Both the position numbers and the translations under genes were made by a program. The notes under the pieces were generated by a model. That model was not told where the DNA came from. It worked only from the letters and a program-made list of their open reading frames with translations, and made no database searches. DNA of 37,896 nt from the IMG/VR virus record IMGVR_UViG_3300043772_002320, positions 1 to 37,896 of that record; one strand, 5' to 3'. The stretch is from a virus. This document shows, piece by piece, positions 29,978-36,583 of the stretch; positions within the stretch are counted from its first letter, which is position 1; every line of letters begins with the position of its first letter.

Positions 29978-30887
29978 CCCAGGCAATCCCCATCCGTTCG
30001 AGCTTTTGCTTGGCCAGGTCGTTCGCCCTGGCGTGTTCCTCGGCGATCCGGTCGCCCAGCGAGACCACCACGCCCCGGCCCGCGATGGCCTCGCCGACCT
30101 CCAGCGGTCGGGACCGCGCCGAAACGCTGCGGGCAATCGCGCCGTCGAAGTAAGCCCAGCTCTTGATCGGCTCGGTCGCTGCGGCGGTCAGCACCTGCAG
30201 GGCCGGGATGACATCCTCCCGCCAGCTGGCCCCCGCCCGCTTCCATGCCGCCATGCGCGCGGCAGTCGTCACCAGGCCTGGCGTTCGCGCCGGGTCAAGC
30301 ATGGCGCTGTTGACCTCACGGGCGGCAAGCACCGCGAGGTTCTCGCCGACGGCAGGCCAGTCGGTCGGAGGTTCAAGGGCTTCATTTCGAGGGGAAACAT
30401 CTTCGCGCCCCCGCGCGCCTAAACCTTCACCACCTATATCTTTATCTTTCTGGTTCTGGTTCTGGTTCTGGTTCCGGAGCAAATGCTCCGTTTTCGCTAT
30501 AGCGAGATTGGGTGTATTTTCGTTGTTTTCGTTGATGTTTTCGCCCGCACTCGCTTTCATGGCCTTTTTTGCCCCGCTCTGGGCCGCACGTTTCCGTTGC
30601 TCAACCCGGTCGGTGTAGCGCTTCAGTTCGACGGCCACCCGCTTGTGGGTCAGGACGCCGCCGCGCCGGGTGAAGAACTCGAGGACGACCGGCTTGACCT
30701 TCGCCCATTCGTCGGCAGACAGCAGCGTTAGGCGGGACAGGCGCTCATCGTCGGCGGGCAGCTTGCCGTTGGCCCGCCACATGGCCATGAGCAGCAGGAG
30801 GTAGGCGCCATGCTCCACCGTGCCGAGGTGGCCGGTGTCGGCGCGGTATTCCGCGACATAGAGGGGCATGAACGGCGGCGCGCTCAT
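29970..30887 (-). CDS. DUF1376 (YdaU-like) replication-initiation-type protein (305 aa)
   Basis: A 305-residue protein. Residues ~5-70 (PFMPLYVAEYRADTGHLGTVEHGAYLLLLMAMWRANGKLP...) are a DUF1376/YdaU domain, known from phage replication loci. A basic linker follows, with an NQNQNQNQ run encoded by a hexanucleotide repeat (30451-30477). A C-terminal helical domain then reads TPGLVTTAARMAAWKRAGASWREDVIPAL. Likely involved in starting phage replication, in line with the neighbouring DnaA-like and HTH genes. Confidence 0.78.
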   Translation of the reverse strand: MSAPPFMPLYVAEYRADTGHLGTVEHGAYLLLLMAMWRANGKLPADDERLSRLTLLSADEWAKVKPVVLEFFTRRGGVLTHKRVAVELKRYTDRVEQRKRAAQSGAKKAMKASAGENINENNENTPNLAIAKTEHLLRNQNQNQNQKDKDIGGEGLGARGREDVSPRNEALEPPTDWPAVGENLAVLAAREVNSAMLDPARTPGLVTTAARMAAWKRAGASWREDVIPALQVLTAAATEPIKSWAYFDGAIARSVSARSRPLEVGEAIAGRGVVVSLGDRIAEEHARANDLAKQKLERMGIAWDG

Positions 30888-31177
30888 GGGTTGCCCCCCA
30901 TGCGCTTCTCATGCGCCCGGACGGCGTGAAGGATCGTGGTGTGATGCCGACCGCCCAGCCATGCGCCGATCTGGGGCAGGGAAAACTTCCGCTTTCCGCA
31001 GGGGTGGCGCATTTCGTACAGGGTTGCGGCCACCATATGGCGCGGGCGGACCAGTCGACGCGAAGGCCCGCCGGTCACGATCTCGGCAGGCTTCACGCCA
31101 TGCGCCTGCGCAGCCTCGCGGATGACGCGGCGGACGACATCCGGGGCCGTCAGGTGAAAGGAGGGCTCGCCGCTCAT
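30884..31177 (-). CDS. Stand-alone DnaA domain IV-like DNA-binding protein (97 aa)
   Basis: A 97-residue protein from ATG 31177. It corresponds to the C-terminal DNA-binding domain of DnaA: VKPAEIVTGGPSRRLVRPRHMVAATLYEMRH then SLPQIGAWLGGRHHTTILHAVRAHEKR, with GGRHHTT (75-81) as the DnaA-box-reading signature. The ATPase domains are absent. It could bind DnaA boxes in the phage or host origin and either mark a phage origin or block the host's. It sits between two replication-type genes. Confidence 0.85.
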   Translation of the reverse strand: MSGEPSFHLTAPDVVRRVIREAAQAHGVKPAEIVTGGPSRRLVRPRHMVAATLYEMRHPCGKRKFSLPQIGAWLGGRHHTTILHAVRAHEKRMGGNP

Positions 31178-31674
31178 GCCGCCTCCTTCATCGGATAGAA
31201 GGCCGGCGCGCACGGAGCGACACCGCGCACACCGACGCGCTTCTCCGACCAGGCCATGAACCCGTTGGGGTTGGCGGCGAGGATGGCCTGCAGATGCTTC
31301 TCGCAGGCCTCGGCGGTGTTCTCGGCCTTCACGTCACGGGGAATCCGCTCGCGGGTGCTGACCGGCGAGCGACGCCCCGGGTACACGGCCGTACCCATCA
31401 GCGAAGCCCAATTGTTGCTGACGGCGTTCGGAGTGCGGACCAGCTCTCTGGCGATCTCGGCGAAGCTGGCGCCCTCGGCGGCGCGCCGCATCAGGGTCAT
31501 TTCGTCTGGCAGGGTCCACGGGCGCAGATGCATATCGATGCGGGCAAGCCGCCTCGCCACCGACTTCTGCGAAACGCCCAGGGTAAAGGCGATCTGCCAG
31601 CGGGGCTTTCCGGCGTCGCGCAGGGCGCGAAGCTCGGCGTCCTGTTCGTCAGTCCACTTCCGTGCTGCGGGCAT
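31174..31674 (-). CDS. Two-HTH DNA-binding protein (166 aa)
   Basis: A 166-residue protein. Two helix-turn-helix units appear in tandem: WTDEQDAELRALRDAGKPRWQIAFTLGVSQKSVARRLARI and WTLPDEMTLMRRAAEGASFAEIARELVRTPNAVSNNWASL, both of the GcrA/SANT-like W-T-x-E style common in alphaproteobacterial phages. The C-terminal part is basic and helical. It may regulate phage transcription. It overlaps the RusA gene by 26 bases. Confidence 0.7.
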   Translation of the reverse strand: MPAARKWTDEQDAELRALRDAGKPRWQIAFTLGVSQKSVARRLARIDMHLRPWTLPDEMTLMRRAAEGASFAEIARELVRTPNAVSNNWASLMGTAVYPGRRSPVSTRERIPRDVKAENTAEACEKHLQAILAANPNGFMAWSEKRVGVRGVAPCAPAFYPMKEAA

Positions 31675-32020
31675 TGTAGATCCTCACTCTCAGATGGCCG
31701 GGTTTGACCGGCGGTTCGACGGCCCACATGGCGACGATGGCTCTCGCCTTGCTGTCGTCCTGGATGACCCCGGCCCGCTTCAACAGGTCGGAGGTCGGCT
31801 TGATCAGGTTGTCCAAGTCGCGGGCCCGCCGGTCGGGCGGCGTGGCGTCGATCCAGAGGCGGTAATCTTGGATCGGGGCCTGCGTCGGCAGTTGCGCCGC
31901 GACGGCGCGGCCGGCGGCGAGGATCCAGTCCCGATACCGCTTGGACAGGATCACCCGGCCATTGACGGCCCGATGGGTGGCGTTCACCGATGGGGGATAT
32001 GGGAGGGTCAGGGAGATCAT
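31649..32020 (-). CDS. rusA: RusA-family Holliday junction resolvase
   Basis: A 123-residue protein starting at ATG 32020. LPYPPSVNATHR at the N-terminus, RDLDNLIKPTSDLLKRAGVIQDDSK in the middle (Asp68, Asp70, Asn71, Lys74, Asp88/Asp89) and VRIY at the end are the standard RusA pattern; the acidic residues bind metal. RusA homodimers cut four-way DNA junctions, here probably resolving replication or recombination intermediates before packaging. Length matches the family. Confidence 0.88.
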   Translation of the reverse strand: MISLTLPYPPSVNATHRAVNGRVILSKRYRDWILAAGRAVAAQLPTQAPIQDYRLWIDATPPDRRARDLDNLIKPTSDLLKRAGVIQDDSKARAIVAMWAVEPPVKPGHLRVRIYNARSTEVD

Positions 32021-32229
32021 CCGCCGACCGCCATCGCCACGCAGAAAACGGCGGTGACCGCCATCGTCACGCAGAGAACGGCGCCCGCACTCAAGATGAG
32101 GCGTTTTCCGGTCGACCAACCGTAGACGATGCAATGAGCAGTAAACCTGCCAAGCGTTCCGGATAACCGGAAAAGGACGACTACGTTAACGGCGGCCAAA
32201 CCCACCCAAATCACTTCCCGAACAGTCAT
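32017..32229 (-). CDS. Small two-helix membrane protein (70 aa)
   Basis: A 70-residue protein. ATG 32229 is chosen because it overlaps the stop of the next upstream gene (ATGA); an in-frame ATG at 32247 is possible. Two hydrophobic segments (EVIWVGLAAVNVVVLF and ILSAGAVLCVTMAVTAVFCVAMAV). The end is built from a 30-base tandem repeat (units 32026-32053 and 32056-32083, two differences), duplicating ten residues CV(T/A)MAV... Role unknown. Confidence 0.55.
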   Translation of the reverse strand: MTVREVIWVGLAAVNVVVLFRLSGTLGRFTAHCIVYGWSTGKRLILSAGAVLCVTMAVTAVFCVAMAVGG

Positions 32230-32396
32230 GCGCGCCCCCGCAGGCATCCGTGGACGAACTCCCGACGTTCAGCCTCGATGTGGCGGACGGCCTGGTGCCG
32301 TCCGCGAGCAGCGGCGATCCGGCGGTCGAACTCGGCCAGCTTGGCGTCAAAGGCCGAGGGCTGGCGGCGCAGGCGAGACAGGAGGGAACGGATCAT
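32226..32396 (-). CDS. Small RHIEAERR-motif protein (56 aa)
   Basis: A 56-residue gene: ATG 32396 overlaps the methyltransferase stop, and TGA overlaps the next ATG at 32229. A basic N-terminus (IRSLLSRLRRQP) is followed by AEFDRRIAAARGRHQAVRHIEAERREFVHGCL. The same EFDRRxxxARxxHxxxRHIEAERRxFxHxxL pattern closes the gene on the other side of the methyltransferase (33391-33738), so the two are paralogues. Function unknown. Confidence 0.7.
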   Translation of the reverse strand: MIRSLLSRLRRQPSAFDAKLAEFDRRIAAARGRHQAVRHIEAERREFVHGCLRGRA

Positions 32397-33394
32397 GCTG
32401 CACACTCGACGCGGCCAAACAGCGCCCCGTCTTCCGCAATCCTGGCGGCCGCCATCTCGGCATAGGCCGGGTTCAGCTCGCAGAGGATGGCGTCTCGACC
32501 GTGGCGGTCGGCCACCAGTCCGGTCGTGCCTGACCCACCGAAGGGGTCCAGCACAACGCCCCCTCGCGGGCTCCCGGCCAGGATGCAGGGCTCTATGAGG
32601 TCGGGCGGGAATGTGGCGAAGTGGGCGCCTTTAAAGGGCTTGGTCGCCACGGTCCAGACGCTGCGGCGGTTGCGGGTGTCCCGGATCGCTCTAAAGGCTT
32701 CCCGCCCCGGCACCGCATTTGTCTTGCCATTGAACTCGCCGCGGACTTTAGACTGGCGAGGGCCCGCGCTAGACCGCCCCATCTGATGGGCACCGGTCTT
32801 GCCGGTATGGAACTCCGAACCGCGCGCGCCATAAATGGCGTCTTCCTGCATCGCCTCGTTGTCGAAGTAGTAGCGAGGCCCCTTCGACAGCAGGAAGATA
32901 TACTCATGCGCCTTGGTGCAGCGGTCCTTCACGCTCTCCGGCATGGGGTTGGGCTTGTGCCAGATGATGTCCTGCCGCAGCGTCCAGCCGTCCGCCTGTA
33001 GGGCGAAAGCGACGCGCCACGGGATGCCGATAAGCTGTTTGTCCGCCAGCCCGGTTTGCGCGGTGCAAGACGCTCTGCCGTTTCCCGTGTCGTAAATGTA
33101 AGCCTGCTTTCCCGAATCTCCGGGTTTGTGTTGGCCCTTAGCAGGGTTGCGGGCATAACTGTCGCCCAAGTTCAGCCAGAGGGTGCCGTCATCCCGCAGG
33201 ACGCGGCGGACCTCGCGGAACACCGCGACCAGTTTGGCGACGAACTCGTCAGGCGTGGCCTCCAGCCCAATCTGTCCGTCATGCCCGTAATCGCGCAGGC
33301 CGAAATAAGGCGGCGAGGTGACGCAGGTGTTGACGCTTTCACTCGGAAGGGAGCGTAGGGTCTGGAGGCAGTCACCGACACGAAGCGAGATCAC
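32393..33394 (-). CDS. Orphan DNA methyltransferase, beta class (N6-A or N4-C)
   Basis: A 333-residue enzyme starting at GTG 33394. Catalytic motif IV, TSPPYFGLRDYG (26-30 for TSPPY), comes first. The AdoMet-binding motif I, DPFGGSGTTG (283-292), is near the C-terminus; this order defines the beta class. The TSPPY form is seen in both N4-cytosine and N6-adenine enzymes. No restriction partner lies nearby, so it probably protects phage DNA or affects gene control. It is flanked by the two RHIEAERR paralogues. Confidence 0.9.
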   Translation of the reverse strand: MISLRVGDCLQTLRSLPSESVNTCVTSPPYFGLRDYGHDGQIGLEATPDEFVAKLVAVFREVRRVLRDDGTLWLNLGDSYARNPAKGQHKPGDSGKQAYIYDTGNGRASCTAQTGLADKQLIGIPWRVAFALQADGWTLRQDIIWHKPNPMPESVKDRCTKAHEYIFLLSKGPRYYFDNEAMQEDAIYGARGSEFHTGKTGAHQMGRSSAGPRQSKVRGEFNGKTNAVPGREAFRAIRDTRNRRSVWTVATKPFKGAHFATFPPDLIEPCILAGSPRGGVVLDPFGGSGTTGLVADRHGRDAILCELNPAYAEMAAARIAEDGALFGRVECAA

Positions 33395-33738
33395 CGGCCC
33401 ACCTGCGCCTTTAGCGCGGCATGGGTGAACGCCCGGCGTTCGGCCTCGATGTGCCGGGTGGGCTTGTGCTGTCGGCGGGCCTCGAACACGCGCCGGTCAA
33501 ACTCGGTCATGGCGCGCTGGAAGGCCCACTTGGCGCGGATGCGGCGAATTGCCGCAGCAAAGGGGTTGAGGGCGAGCGGGGGAGCGCCCGCCCTCTGCCG
33601 GGGTTGCGGCGCATTGCTGGCAAATGCTCCCCGACCGGGGACCAGCTTTGACCGCTCGGGCTGCGCCACCTTTTGGAAGGCCCCCGGCTGTCCATCCGGA
33701 GGAGACCCCGGTCGGAACTGAATTGGAAGGAAGGTCAC
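33391..33738 (-). CDS. RHIEAERR-motif protein with proline-rich N-terminus (115 aa)
   Basis: A 115-residue protein from GTG 33738 (GTGA overlap with the HTH gene stop); a GTG at 33756 is the alternative. The first 60 residues are low-complexity and proline-rich (GSPPDGQPG, PQPRQRAGAPPL). The last ~45 (FQRAMTEFDRRVFEARRQHKPTRHIEAERRAFTHAAL) are the paralogue of the 56-residue gene at 32226. It seems to be a fusion or extended copy. Function unknown. Confidence 0.6.
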   Translation of the reverse strand: MTFLPIQFRPGSPPDGQPGAFQKVAQPERSKLVPGRGAFASNAPQPRQRAGAPPLALNPFAAAIRRIRAKWAFQRAMTEFDRRVFEARRQHKPTRHIEAERRAFTHAALKAQVGR

Positions 33739-33914
33739 TGCGCCGGCTCCAGCCACGCGCGGGGCGGAATGCCGTAGGTCCGTTCAATCTCAACCGCGAC
33801 CGGCAGCGATGGCCGGCAGAGGCGATTGCGAAGACGGCTGATAAAGCTGTGAGACAGCCCCAGGGCGCGGAGGTCAGCGACGGTGAGGTCGGAAATGGTG
33901 CGACGGCGTTTCAT
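33735..33914 (-). CDS. Small Cro-like HTH protein, first gene of the - strand early operon (59 aa)
   Basis: A 59-residue protein: KRRRTISDLTVADLRALGLSHSFISRLRNRLCRPSLPVAVEIERTYGIPPRAWL. The SHSFISRLRNRL segment looks like a recognition helix and EIERTYGIPPRAWLEP is typical of the end of small XRE/YdaS/Cro-type DNA-binding proteins. As first gene next to the divergent promoter region it probably controls early transcription. It is shorter than a full cI-like repressor. Confidence 0.72.
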   Translation of the reverse strand: MKRRRTISDLTVADLRALGLSHSFISRLRNRLCRPSLPVAVEIERTYGIPPRAWLEPAQ

Positions 33915-34028
33915 AATGCCTGTTTCGCACGGCTCATTTTTTTTTGCAAGCGCTGAAAACAATCGTTGCGGCCGCTTTCGTGTTGTGCAATAAAGGGTCG
34001 TCGAAATCACGCGACATGGAGAAAACAG
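33915..34028. promoter_or_regulatory. Divergent control region between the two early operons
   Basis: The 114 bases between divergent starts are much more AT-rich than the genome, with a run of nine T residues (~33933-33942). On the + strand TTGCGG is followed 17 bases later by AATAAA, a weak promoter fit. On the - strand no clear hexamers stand out, but the A-tract could serve as an UP-type element. Small palindromes (AGCGCT, GCGGCCGC) are present. Operator sites for the HTH protein would be expected here. Confidence 0.5.
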
Positions 34029-34502
34029 ATGACGACGCCCGCCCACAACCTGACCGGCATCGACGCCGAGCGCTACGCCCGGTTCGTCGATTTGGAGAGC
34101 CGGCAGGATCAGGCTTTCAAGGCGCACTATGATGCTCGCATGGCCCGTCGTGAGGGCGCCTGCCTGTCGGGCTTCGACCCCGACCCCGTCCGCGTTCGCA
34201 CTGAAGACGAGATCCACGCCTGCGCGTTGAGGCTGGTTCGGAAGTATCGCCGGATCGACGACCTCCAGCCCTACCAAACGATCCTCAACAGCATCGCCAT
34301 CCGGCTCGCCCGGACCGCCGCCGACTGCGCCGATCTGGCCAAGAGGCTGCTCCGCGCCAGCGAGGACGCCAATCATCACCTTATCGCGCTGGCCGCTCGC
34401 CTCGACGCCGCCGCCGAACGTCACCCCGCCCTGCTCCGCGACGTCGCCGACGCCAAACACTGCCTTGACGCCATGGTGATGCTGTTCCCGGAGGCCGCGT
34501 GA
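34029..34502 (+). CDS. Helical hypothetical protein, first gene of the + early operon (157 aa)
   Basis: An unrecognised 157-residue protein. ATG 34029 follows GGAG with a seven-base gap. It is mostly helical: charged N-terminal segment (DAERYARFVDLESRQDQAFKAHYDARMARREG), a middle with LRLVRKYRRIDDLQPYQ, and a long Ala/Leu/Asp-rich C-terminal helix (LAKRLLRASEDANHHLIALAARLDAAAERHPALLRDVADAKHCLD). No motifs of known enzymes. The first early gene often counters host functions, but nothing here shows that. Confidence 0.65.
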   Translation: MTTPAHNLTGIDAERYARFVDLESRQDQAFKAHYDARMARREGACLSGFDPDPVRVRTEDEIHACALRLVRKYRRIDDLQPYQTILNSIAIRLARTAADCADLAKRLLRASEDANHHLIALAARLDAAAERHPALLRDVADAKHCLDAMVMLFPEAA

Positions 34503-34669
34503 TGGACCTCCGCCTCACCCCTCACCTCGACGGCTACGCCCTCCGCTTCTGGTCCCCGGAAGCCGACGAGGTCATCGCCACCTTTCCCACCATCGACGAG
34601 GCGTGGCTGGCCCTGAAAGCCGCCCGCCGCGCCGCGTTCAAGCTGAAGGAGCTGCTGCACCATGTTTGA
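34502..34669 (+). CDS. Very small hypothetical protein (55 aa)
   Basis: ATG 34502 shares one base with the previous stop and the frame ends at 34669, overlapping the ERF start by eight bases. It encodes DLRLTPHLDGYALRFWSPEADEVIATF..., a β-hairpin-like start, and a basic helix (EAWLALKAARRAAFKLKELLHH). The AAGGAG near its end serves the ERF gene. No family recognised. Confidence 0.6.
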   Translation: MDLRLTPHLDGYALRFWSPEADEVIATFPTIDEAWLALKAARRAAFKLKELLHHV

Positions 34670-35351
34670 CACCTCCCCCACCATTGCCGCGCTCGCCAAG
34701 GCCCTTTCCGCCGCCCAGGGCGAGGTGGAGGGCGCCGTGAAGGGCAAGGCCAACCCCGCCTTCCGCAGCAAGTATGCCGACCTCGCCGCCGTCTGGGATG
34801 CCTGCCGGGAAGCCCTCACCAAGCACGGCCTCGCCATCGTCCAGAGCCCCGGCCCCTGCGCTGACGGGCGCATGGAGATGACGACGATGTTGGCCCACGC
34901 TTCCGGCGAATGGATGCGCGGCACGCTGACCATCCCGCTCGCGAAAGTGGACGCTCAGGCCTACGGGTCGGCCACCACCTACGCCCGGCGATATGCCCTC
35001 GCCGCCTTTGTCGGTGTCGCCCCCGAGGATGACGACGGCAACGCCGCTGCGGCGGCTGCGCCCCGGCGCGAGGCCCCGGCCCCGGCCCCGATGGGTGGCC
35101 GCAAGAACGCGGCTCAGGCCAAGCGCGACGGCGACCACGAACGCATCATGGCCGAGGTTGACCGGCTGACGAAGGACGGGCTTGCCGACTGGCTGGCCAA
35201 CTTCGACCGCTACACCTCGGACCTGCCCCTGTCATGGCTCGACCCGATCCGCGACCGGCTCCACCTGCGCAGGGATGAGCTGTTCGGCAAGGCCCAGCCC
35301 GAGGACGAGATGGACGCCGCGTTCGCGGGTGCTGTCGGGAGGGCTGCGTGA
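34662..35351 (+). CDS. erf: ERF-family single-strand annealing recombinase (229 aa)
   Basis: A 229-residue protein. Residues ~5-125 carry the ERF signature: AALAKALSAAQGEVEGAVKGKANPAFRSKYADLAAVWDACREALTKHGLAIVQ, then MLAHASGEWMRGTLTIPL and DAQAYGSATTYARRYALAAFVGVAPEDDDGN. An Ala/Pro-rich linker and a charged C-terminal domain follow, as in other ERF proteins (P22 Erf). It anneals complementary single strands and, in P22, circularises terminally redundant DNA. Confidence 0.92.
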   Translation: MFDTSPTIAALAKALSAAQGEVEGAVKGKANPAFRSKYADLAAVWDACREALTKHGLAIVQSPGPCADGRMEMTTMLAHASGEWMRGTLTIPLAKVDAQAYGSATTYARRYALAAFVGVAPEDDDGNAAAAAAPRREAPAPAPMGGRKNAAQAKRDGDHERIMAEVDRLTKDGLADWLANFDRYTSDLPLSWLDPIRDRLHLRRDELFGKAQPEDEMDAAFAGAVGRAA

Positions 35352-35746
35352 GCCGCGCCCTCGTCATCCTCAACCGCGCCTCCGACCGCGAGCGCGTTCA
35401 GGCATGGGCCGCTAAGGCCCCCTGGGGAACCCGCGTCACCTTTCAGGAGGCCAAGCGGACCACGGACCAGAACGCCCGCATGTGGGCCATGCTGACCGAG
35501 GTGGCGCGTCAGGTGAAGTGGCACGGCCAGCAGCTTTCAGCCGACGACTGGAAACTGATCTTCATGGCCGCGCTGCCCGAAGAGACGCGCATCGTCCCGA
35601 ACCTTTCCGGCAATGGCTTTGTCAACCTCGGGAGGTCCTCGTCCAAGCTGTCGGTTGGTGAGATGGCCGACCTGATGGACCTCATCGCGGCTTTCGGAGC
35701 CCGCGAGGGCGTCACCTTCAACACCATAGAACAGGAAGCAGCATGA
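35348..35746 (+). CDS. ninB: NinB-like recombination protein (132 aa)
   Basis: A 132-residue protein: a TTDQNARMWAMLTEVARQVKWHGQQLSADDWKLIFMAAL block and FNTIEQEA end match the NinB/Orf family of λ-like phages, which bind single-stranded DNA and can replace RecFOR functions in recombination. It is coupled to the ERF gene by overlap (start 35348, ERF stop 35351). Together they form a compact recombination module. Confidence 0.85.
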   Translation: MSRALVILNRASDRERVQAWAAKAPWGTRVTFQEAKRTTDQNARMWAMLTEVARQVKWHGQQLSADDWKLIFMAALPEETRIVPNLSGNGFVNLGRSSSKLSVGEMADLMDLIAAFGAREGVTFNTIEQEAA

Positions 35747-36216
35747 CCACCACCTTTGAGCCTGGGCACACGCTGAAGCGGCCCGAGAACCCAGATCCCG
35801 CCGCCGTTGTGGTGGCGCTGGAAAAGCTGGCCCGCAAGTCGGGCGGCGTCCTGACCCCAGACGGGGTTCTGCGGGCGGCATCCTCGCCCCGTAGCCCGCT
35901 GCACGGATACTTCACATGGGCCGACAACGAAGCGGCCCGCGCATGGCGGCTGCATCAGGCCCGCAATCTGATCGCCTCCGTTCGGGTCCAGATGGTCGGC
36001 CCCGTTGAGCCTCAAGAGCCTGTCCGCGCATGGGTCAGCGTCTTGACGGACACAGGCCGAGGCTATCGGGCGCTGGAGTCGGCTCTGGCCGATCCGGTGA
36101 CGCGCGAGGACGTTTTGGCCTCGGCCCGCCGGGAACTGGACCGGCTGCGGAAGCAATACGGCCAACTGGAGGAACTGGCCGCCGTTTGGGCGGCTCTGGA
36201 TCAGGCGGCGGCCTGA
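35743..36216 (+). CDS. Hypothetical protein downstream of ninB (157 aa)
   Basis: A 157-residue protein. The N-terminal half looks like a small helical domain with VVVALEKLARKSGGVLTPDGVLRAASSPRSPLHGYFTWADNEAARAWRLHQARNLI, a pattern common in phage proteins of unknown function near recombination genes (PLHxxFxWdDxxAAxxYRxxQAR). The C-terminus is a coiled-coil-like helix (ARRELDRLRKQYGQLEELAAVWAALD). Function not known. Confidence 0.72.
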   Translation: MTTTFEPGHTLKRPENPDPAAVVVALEKLARKSGGVLTPDGVLRAASSPRSPLHGYFTWADNEAARAWRLHQARNLIASVRVQMVGPVEPQEPVRAWVSVLTDTGRGYRALESALADPVTREDVLASARRELDRLRKQYGQLEELAAVWAALDQAAA

Positions 36217-36524
36217 TGAGGCAGGCACGGCAGGGCATGGCAAGGCTGGGCGCGGTTTGGCAGGCCCGGCAAGGCATGGCAGGGCGCCGGCGCGGCAGGG
36301 CACGGCCTGGCAGGCAAGGCGTGGCCTGGCTTGGCGTGGCGAGGCGGGGTCTGGCGAGGCTGTCCTGGCTGGGCGTGGCAGGCACGGCAGGGCGAGGCCC
36401 GGCGCGGCGGGGCGAGGCGCGGCTCGGCATGGCAGGCAAGCCAAGGCGGGGCAGGCGTGGCCAGGCGAGGCATGGCGAGGCGGGGCGGGGCGCGGCAGGG
36501 CATGGCATGGCAGGCGTGAAGTAA
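36216..36524 (+). repeat. GGCNN pentanucleotide repeat array, also an open frame
   Basis: For about 300 bases the sequence is a degenerate tandem array of five-base units GGCNN (ggcag ggcat ggcaa ggctg ggcgc...), with occasional slips of phase. The + strand is rich in G and poor in T, so several frames on both strands stay open. The frame starting at ATG 36216 (overlapping the previous stop) would give ~102 residues of repeated (Q/R)GMAR-type units. I think the DNA repeat, not the protein, is the feature, though translation cannot be excluded. Confidence 0.8.
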
Positions 36525-36583
36525 CGCCGGAATTTAGTGCAGTAGCGTAAGCGTAAACATCAACACACACAAAGAGGGACAAC

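Noticed and set aside
33915-34028. A full lysogeny control region (cI/cro with integrase)
   Set aside because: Only a 59-residue HTH gene is adjacent and no integrase or full-length repressor is present, so lysogeny is not supported.
34638-35138. A - strand frame opposite the ERF gene
   Set aside because: ERF on the + strand has an unmistakable family pattern.
36216-36519. The GGCNN array as a CRISPR array
   Set aside because: Units are five bases with no spacers; nothing resembles 25-40-base repeats with unique spacers.
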